From contig JAEZBK010000155.1 in NCBI GenBank assembly GCA_023427355.1, positions 1 through 6,969 on the forward strand: DNA of 6,969 nucleotides, in the 5' to 3' direction. Made by a program: the position numbers and the translations under genes. The notes under the pieces were generated by a model. It was not told where the DNA came from. It was given only the letters and a program-made list of their open reading frames with translations, and searched no databases. The stretch comes from Pseudomonadota bacterium. GTDB lineage: Bacteria; Pseudomonadota; Alphaproteobacteria; Micropepsales; Micropepsaceae. This document shows, piece after piece, positions 1 through 5,044 of the stretch (its first letter is position 1; each line of letters begins with the position of its first letter).

Positions 1-2304
1 GGCACGACGGGGTCCGGCCTTGCCGCCACGGGCCTGAAGGGCATGCATTTCGTGGGCGAGGACAAGGCCATCGCGCCCTTCAACTACGGCACCATCCACA
101 ACGGCGCCACCTGCTACAACTGCACCAACGATGCGATGTCGGGCCAGACGCCCTGGGATCCCATCCCGGCCGCGCCCTATCACAGCGCCAACTATTTCAG
201 CTACAGCAGCTTCAAGCTCCTGCCCGACGTGAATGCCTCGCTGCAGCTCAACTATTCGCGTCTGTCCACCCGCACCTTCGGCGGCCAGCGCACGGCGTCC
301 AACGTCACCATCTATGCCGATAATCCCTACCTGCCGCGCGAGATCGGCCAGCGCTTCGTCTGCCAGGGCGGCGTCACAGCCATCGGCGCGGCCAGCACGG
401 CGACCTGCGTCGGCACGCTGTCCAACGGCTACGACCCCTTCCTGATCGACAATCGCGGCGGCACGCTGGCCCAGCGCCAGGCCCGTCCCACCCAGACCCT
501 GACCATGGGCCTGGACTATCTCAACAACACCATCACCACCGGCGCCAACAGCACCGACGGCAAGTCGCTCTGGACACTCGACAACCTTTGCGATGCGGTG
601 GGCGTGCCCTGTTCCTATGCCAGCAAGGTTCTGTCGCGCGGCGTCTTCGCGCTCGATGGCGCGCTGGGCGACAGCTTCACCTGGAACGCCTATCTCCAGC
701 ATGGCGTCACCCGCATCCGCCAATATTCGCCGGGCAACGCCGTCACCGCGCGCTTCAACAATGCGCTGGATGCGGTGCGCGTGACGTCCGGCAATGTCGG
801 CACCTCCGGCCTGCCGGTGGGCGCGGTGGTCTGCCGCGGCCTGCTCAATCCCGCGCTGGCGGCCAAGACCGCCGGGCTTCTCCCCGGCGATGACGACATC
901 ACCGGCTGCCAGCCCATGGATGCGTTCGGCTACAACAACGTCTCCAACGCGGCGATGAACTTCATCAAGCCGGGCCTCAACCCCGACAAGACGGGCATCC
1001 TCAACTCCACCATCACCCAATTGTCCCAGACCGCGGCAGCCCTGTCGCTCACCGGCGTCCTGCCCTGGAGCCTGCCGGCGGGCGAGATCGGCGTCGCCAT
1101 GGGCGGCGAATACCGGCTGGAGCAGGGCATGCAGTACACCCCAGACATCCGCGCCCAGAACACGGGCTGGGGCGTGGGCAATGTGCGCACCTTCAAGGCC
1201 AAGTATCATGTCGAGGAAGGTTTCGTCGAAGCCGATATCCCCATCCTCAAGGACAACATCGTCCAGACGCTCAACCTCAACCTGGGCGGCCGCCTGACCA
1301 GCTACTCCACCAGCGGCCTTGTCGAGACCTGGAAGGTGGGCCTCAACAGCCAGATCACCGACGACCTGCGCTTCCGCGGCACCTGGTCCTATGACATCCG
1401 CGCGCCCAACCTGTGGGATCTGTATTCCCCCGGCGGCCCGGCCGGCATCACCTGCCGCGGCCTCAGCGGCAGCGCCCCGGCCAATCCCTGCTTCAACGTG
1501 ACCGGCGGCAACCCCGGCCTGCAGCCGGAGCGTGCGAACACCGCCTCGGCGGGCTTCGTGCTGACGCCGTCCTGGTTCGACGGCTTCACCGCTTCGGTGG
1601 ACTGGTACCAGATCCATCTGCATGGCGGCGTCATCACGCCCAGCCAGAACACCATCCTCACCCGTTGCCGTGCGGGCGATGCGACCTACTGCAACCAGAT
1701 CCAGTTCCGGACCCCTGGTGACCAGACTTCGCCGATCGATTTCATCTTCTCCACCCGCGTCAACGCCGCGCTCATCTCCACGGCGGGCTTCGACTTCGCG
1801 GCGGCCTATGGCTTCGATCTCTTCTCGGGCCAGATGGATCTGTCGTTCAACGGCAACTATGTCTACGACTTCAGCCAGAGCCTGGATGGCGTGAACTTCC
1901 AGGGCGCGGGCGCGGTCAATGCCTTCTACAGCGGCGGTCCCAAGTTCCAGGGCACGCTGGGGGCCAACTACCGCGAAGGCGCCTGGACCTTCGGCATCCA
2001 GACCCGTCTCACCGGCGATGCGGTGCTGGACAGCGGCACCCAGGGCCAGCCCACGCTGGTCTATTCCACGCCGACCTATCAGCTCGTGAACGGCCAGAAT
2101 GTGGCGACGGTGCAGGCGGGCCGCAATGGCGACGGCATCACCGAAACCAACTACCAGGCCATCCGCGCGCCGATCGACCTGCGCGTGCAGTATCGCTGGA
2201 CCAACAACGTCACGCTGTTCGGCGCGATCGATAACGTGCAGAACATTCCGACCGACACGACGCTGCGTCGCGCCTACCGCATGGGTGTGCGCTTCAGCTA
2301 CTAG
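1..2304 (+). CDS. TonB-dependent receptor, C-terminal beta-barrel (5' end outside window)
   Basis: This is an outer-membrane active transporter that would import a large substrate using TonB energy; here the substrate is probably an oligosaccharide, judging from the neighbouring esterases. The frame is open from base 1, so the ATG at 43 is internal, and the signal peptide, TonB box and plug domain are missing. What remains is about 767 residues of barrel. Family landmarks, numbered from the ATG at 43, are: the paired-cysteine blocks VVCRG (264) and GCQPMDAFG (289); the barrel block EEGFVEADIPILKD (391-404); YDIRAPNLWDLYSP (450-463), the conserved RAP block of receptor barrels; NPGLQPE (490-496); and a terminal strand ending RMGVRFSY, with the C-terminal aromatic residue expected for BAM-dependent insertion. 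Twelve cysteines occur as six close pairs. An intrinsic terminator follows the TAG. The family call is secure; the substrate is inferred from context only. Confidence 0.95.
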   Translation, partial: GTTGSGLAATGLKGMHFVGEDKAIAPFNYGTIHNGATCYNCTNDAMSGQTPWDPIPAAPYHSANYFSYSSFKLLPDVNASLQLNYSRLSTRTFGGQRTASNVTIYADNPYLPREIGQRFVCQGGVTAIGAASTATCVGTLSNGYDPFLIDNRGGTLAQRQARPTQTLTMGLDYLNNTITTGANSTDGKSLWTLDNLCDAVGVPCSYASKVLSRGVFALDGALGDSFTWNAYLQHGVTRIRQYSPGNAVTARFNNALDAVRVTSGNVGTSGLPVGAVVCRGLLNPALAAKTAGLLPGDDDITGCQPMDAFGYNNVSNAAMNFIKPGLNPDKTGILNSTITQLSQTAAALSLTGVLPWSLPAGEIGVAMGGEYRLEQGMQYTPDIRAQNTGWGVGNVRTFKAKYHVEEGFVEADIPILKDNIVQTLNLNLGGRLTSYSTSGLVETWKVGLNSQITDDLRFRGTWSYDIRAPNLWDLYSPGGPAGITCRGLSGSAPANPCFNVTGGNPGLQPERANTASAGFVLTPSWFDGFTASVDWYQIHLHGGVITPSQNTILTRCRAGDATYCNQIQFRTPGDQTSPIDFIFSTRVNAALISTAGFDFAAAYGFDLFSGQMDLSFNGNYVYDFSQSLDGVNFQGAGAVNAFYSGGPKFQGTLGANYREGAWTFGIQTRLTGDAVLDSGTQGQPTLVYSTPTYQLVNGQNVATVQAGRNGDGITETNYQAIRAPIDLRVQYRWTNNVTLFGAIDNVQNIPTDTTLRRAYRMGVRFSY

Positions 2305-2324
2305 CCTGTTGGTTTTTTAACACC

Positions 2325-2360
2325 GGCTCCGGGCGCGCAGGCGTCCGGAGCCTTTTCTTT
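2325..2360 (+). terminator. Rho-independent terminator after the TonB-dependent receptor
   Basis: GGCTCCGG (2325-2332) pairs perfectly with CCGGAGCC (2345-2352). The inner bases 2333-2336 pair with 2341-2344 (one G-T wobble), giving a 12-bp stem with the four-base loop GCAG. The run TTTTCTTT follows at once (2353-2360). It lies 20 bases after the receptor stop codon and 27 bases before the next ATG. It is not bidirectional: on the minus strand the stem would be followed by A residues (complement of 2313-2318), not T. Confidence 0.92.
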
Positions 2361-2387
2361 GCCCGCACCGCCCGTTAAGCCTGCCGC

Positions 2388-3677
2388 ATGATCCGCCCTG
2401 CCGCCATCCTGCTGTGCGCGCTCGCCTTCGTCCTGCCCGCACGGGCGCAAACGCTGGAACAGGCGCTGCTGGGCGGCCGTCCCGTCGCCGATATCCGCCT
2501 GCGCTATGAAAGCGTCAGCGACGAATCCCGTGCCTTCACCGGCGCGGGCGCCACGCTGCGCGCCCGGCTGGGCTATGATACTGCGGCGTGGAACGGGCTG
2601 GCGCTCTCCGCGTCCTTCGACATCCTGGCGCCGGTGGGCGACACCGCCTACAACACCACCCGCAACGGCAAGACGCAGTACGCCCAGATCGGCGATACGC
2701 CGCTGGTTGCGCTCAAGCATCTCAACCTGACCTATGCGGGCCATGATACGCGCGTCACGCTGGGCCGCCAGCGCCTGGCCCTGGGCAGCCAGCGATTCCT
2801 CGCCAGTCCCGACTGGCGCATGCACGGCTCCAGTTTCGATGCGGTGCAGATCGTCAACACCGCCATTGCGGATCTGGCGCTGACCTACATCTATATCGAC
2901 CGCGCCAACCGCATCTATGGCGAAACGGTCCCGTTCGACGTTGCCGCCAGCGCCGCCGCCACCACCCAGGCCGGCTATTACGACAGCGACAGCCATGTGA
3001 TGAGCGCCGCCTGGACTGGCCTTGCCGGCCTCAGGCTCGAAGCCTATGCCCTGCTGCTGGATTTCAAGCCGCCGCACTACGCCGTCAGCGCCGCACAGCG
3101 CACGGCCAATGCGCGTTTGGCCACCGCCACCTGGGGCGGGCGCGCCGAATATGACGTGGCCCTGACCGGGGGGCTGCGCGCGCGCCTGGTCGCCGATCAT
3201 GCGCGCCAGACGCCCTATGCGGGCAATCCCCAAACCTTCGAACTGGCATACTGGCTGGGCGAAGCGGGCCTGAACTGGAACGGCTACGGCGCGGCGCTGG
3301 GCTATGAAGTGCTGTCGGGCAATGGAACGGTGGCGCTTTCGACGCCGCTGGGCTGGTTGCACAACAACAATGGCTGGGCCGACCTGTTCACCACCACACC
3401 GGTCAATGGCCTTGCCGATCTGTATGTGCGCGGCACGAAATCCTGGCCGGGCGTGCTGGGCATGCGCAGCCTCAACACCACCATTGCCTGGCATGGTTTC
3501 CGCACCGACCGGCTGGGCGTGGGGCTGGGCAGCGAATGGGATGCGCAGGCGGAATTGCAGATAGACGGAAATTTCAGCGTGGTGCTGAAATATGCCGACT
3601 ATCAGGGCTCGGGCATCGGCTTTGGCGGCGCACCCGACAAATCCGTCTTCTGGCTGCAGACCGCCTGGCGCTACTGA
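2388..3677 (+). CDS. Alginate-export-family-like outer-membrane beta-barrel protein
   Basis: This is a predicted outer-membrane porin or export barrel of 429 residues, complete. Residues 1-20 form a Sec signal peptide (charged MIR, hydrophobic ILLCALAFVL, cleavage likely after ARA before Q21). The body alternates polar and hydrophobic residues in beta-strand fashion and ends FWLQTAWRY, with a terminal aromatic residue. Residues 123-155 (TLGRQRLALGSQRF, then WRMHGSSFDAVQI) match the GRQ...G.qR...W...g..FDa block of the alginate-export (AlgE-like) family. Residues 320-346 (PLGWLHNNNGWADLF, then GLADLY) match a second conserved block of proteobacterial members. Many such proteins sit in genomes with no alginate synthesis, so the name does not prove alginate transport; next to a TonB receptor and deacetylases an oligosaccharide channel is plausible. 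The ATG at 2388 is the only start that gives a signal peptide. No purine-rich ribosome site is visible before it, and a terminator lies just upstream. Confidence 0.85.
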   Translation: MIRPAAILLCALAFVLPARAQTLEQALLGGRPVADIRLRYESVSDESRAFTGAGATLRARLGYDTAAWNGLALSASFDILAPVGDTAYNTTRNGKTQYAQIGDTPLVALKHLNLTYAGHDTRVTLGRQRLALGSQRFLASPDWRMHGSSFDAVQIVNTAIADLALTYIYIDRANRIYGETVPFDVAASAAATTQAGYYDSDSHVMSAAWTGLAGLRLEAYALLLDFKPPHYAVSAAQRTANARLATATWGGRAEYDVALTGGLRARLVADHARQTPYAGNPQTFELAYWLGEAGLNWNGYGAALGYEVLSGNGTVALSTPLGWLHNNNGWADLFTTTPVNGLADLYVRGTKSWPGVLGMRSLNTTIAWHGFRTDRLGVGLGSEWDAQAELQIDGNFSVVLKYADYQGSGIGFGGAPDKSVFWLQTAWRY

Positions 3678-3678
3678 C

Positions 3679-5031
3679 CTAGCGGTCCCAGTCCGGGTTC
3701 ACCGTCAGCCGCCCCGTCATGCGCAGTTCCTGCAGCGCGCCTTGCGACCGCGCCAGCCAGCCATTCTGCTTCTGCGGCGTGATATGGTTGTGGTCGCTTT
3801 CCACCATCGGCACCAGTTCCTTCGGCCCGCGCATCGCGTTGAAGGCGGCGATGATGCCGTAAGGCGGCGAGGTCACGTCCAGGAAGCCCGGCGCGACGAT
3901 GGCGCTGGCGCGGATATCCTGGGCAAAGCTCATCGCGTCGAAATAGGGCGCGGTCGCCGCCACCCGCGGATCGCCGGCGTTCCAGTTGGGATAGCCGGCC
4001 CGCGCGCCGGTCCCTGCGATGTTCGCGCCCGACGGTACATTGACGATCATCGCGTTGATCCAGTCCGGCACCAGCCCGGCCACGGCGAAGCTTTGCTGCC
4101 CGCCCATGCTGGTGCCCATGATGACGATCGTGCGCCCGTCCCAGTTGGGATGCGAGCGGATATATTCGATCGCCCGCACATCGCGCAGATACATGTTCAG
4201 GAAATAGCTGGTCTCCCGGTCGGTGTTGCCCAGCCCCGCATAGTTGCGCGGGGCGGTATCCGTATCGGGGCGCATGTCGTGCGACACCACGTTGAACGCC
4301 AGCCAGCCCTCCGCCGCGCGGTTCGCTGCGGTCTCCGTCATCAGCGGATAGACACCGGCATACTGGAAGGTCACCAGGGCCGGATATTTGCCGCTGCCCG
4401 TCCGGGGCGCCGCCAGGTAACCCTGCGTGGACGAGCCCACGGCATCCAGCGCCACCATGGACAGCGCGACATTGGCGTTGCCGGACTCCACCGCCGTCAG
4501 GCGCGGGTTCATCGGCACGGCGCGCAGCGCCGCCAGCTTGCCATCCCAGAAGGTCCGGAAATCCGCCGGCCTTGCGGGCGCTCGAATGTCGCCAATGCCC
4601 ACCGCCGCGGCGGCGCTGAGCGCCGCCTGCACCGGTGCGGTGACGTTGGGCGCGGGGCCCGTGGCCGGCGCGACCGGCGTCAGCACCAGCGAGATCATGC
4701 CGGGCTGCGCCAGCGATCCCGTCACGGTTGCCGCCCCCGACGACAGGTCCAGCGCGCCCGACGACAGCACGGTCAGATTGTTCTGCCGCACTTCATAGGT
4801 GTAGCGCGCACCGGGCATGCCCAGCGGCGCACGCACCGTCCACGCCACCGTCTCGCCCACCGCATACAATCCGTTTTCCCGCGCGGGGGTGATGGTGATG
4901 TTGGGGCTGAAGGGCGGGGCAGGGGCGGCCGCGACCTGCGGCGTGGGCGGCGGCGCGACCGGCGCGACCACCTGCGCCTGCGCGCAAACCGTCAGCGCCC
5001 CCAGCAGAACCAGCGCAAGCATCCGGCGCAT
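3679..5031 (-). CDS. Secreted acetylxylan-esterase-like (CE7/AXE1) alpha/beta hydrolase
   Basis: This is a probable carbohydrate deacetylase of 450 residues, exported to the periplasm or beyond. Residues 1-19 are a signal peptide (MRRM, hydrophobic core, AQA cleavage site). Residues 20-42 are a Pro/Ala-rich linker. Residues 43-122 look beta-rich and Ig-like. The hydrolase fold begins near 150 (PADFRTFWDGKLAALR, the usual CE7 opening). Expected catalytic residues are Ser308 in GTSMGG (codon 4108-4110), Asp385 in GFLDVTSPP and His414 in SDHNH; the Asp-His spacing of 29 and the block FNAMRGPKEL fit CE7. The family signatures RGQ, GxSQG and HxE read here as RPD, GTSMG and HNH, so this is a divergent member and the exact substrate is uncertain. 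It is the second gene of a minus-strand operon, 11 bases after the SASA-family gene. The start at 5031 is supported by a well-placed AGGGAG. A general dienelactone-hydrolase-like esterase is the main alternative. Confidence 0.83.
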   Translation of the reverse strand: MRRMLALVLLGALTVCAQAQVVAPVAPPPTPQVAAAPAPPFSPNITITPARENGLYAVGETVAWTVRAPLGMPGARYTYEVRQNNLTVLSSGALDLSSGAATVTGSLAQPGMISLVLTPVAPATGPAPNVTAPVQAALSAAAAVGIGDIRAPARPADFRTFWDGKLAALRAVPMNPRLTAVESGNANVALSMVALDAVGSSTQGYLAAPRTGSGKYPALVTFQYAGVYPLMTETAANRAAEGWLAFNVVSHDMRPDTDTAPRNYAGLGNTDRETSYFLNMYLRDVRAIEYIRSHPNWDGRTIVIMGTSMGGQQSFAVAGLVPDWINAMIVNVPSGANIAGTGARAGYPNWNAGDPRVAATAPYFDAMSFAQDIRASAIVAPGFLDVTSPPYGIIAAFNAMRGPKELVPMVESDHNHITPQKQNGWLARSQGALQELRMTGRLTVNPDWDR

Positions 5032-5038
5032 GGACGAT

Positions 5039-5044
5039 CTCCCT
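5039..5044 (-). promoter_or_regulatory. Ribosome binding site of the CE7-like gene, overlapping the upstream stop codon
   Basis: On the minus strand the sequence reads TAGGGAGATCGTCCATG. The Shine-Dalgarno AGGGAG uses the A and G of the upstream TAG stop and sits 7 bases before the ATG at 5031. This fixes the start of the downstream gene and suggests translational coupling: ribosomes ending on the SASA-family gene stop directly on the initiation site of the next gene. Confidence 0.8.

Noticed and set aside
43..45. ATG as start codon of the TonB-dependent receptor
   Set aside because: The frame is open from base 1, and a receptor starting here would lack signal peptide and plug.
2301..3494. 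Long open frame of 397 codons on the minus strand
   Set aside because: It lies wholly antisense to the barrel gene, which has a signal peptide and family motifs. The product is a Gly/Ala/Arg/Gln-rich string with no domain, as expected from high GC with few stops.
3660..3700. Bidirectional terminator between the convergent genes
   Set aside because: I found no convincing stem with a T-run on either strand.
4972..5031. Lipoprotein signal (Cys16) in the CE7-like esterase
   Set aside because: The residues before it (LTV) do not fit a lipobox, which needs Gly, Ala or Ser at -1. The AQA site after it fits signal peptidase I.
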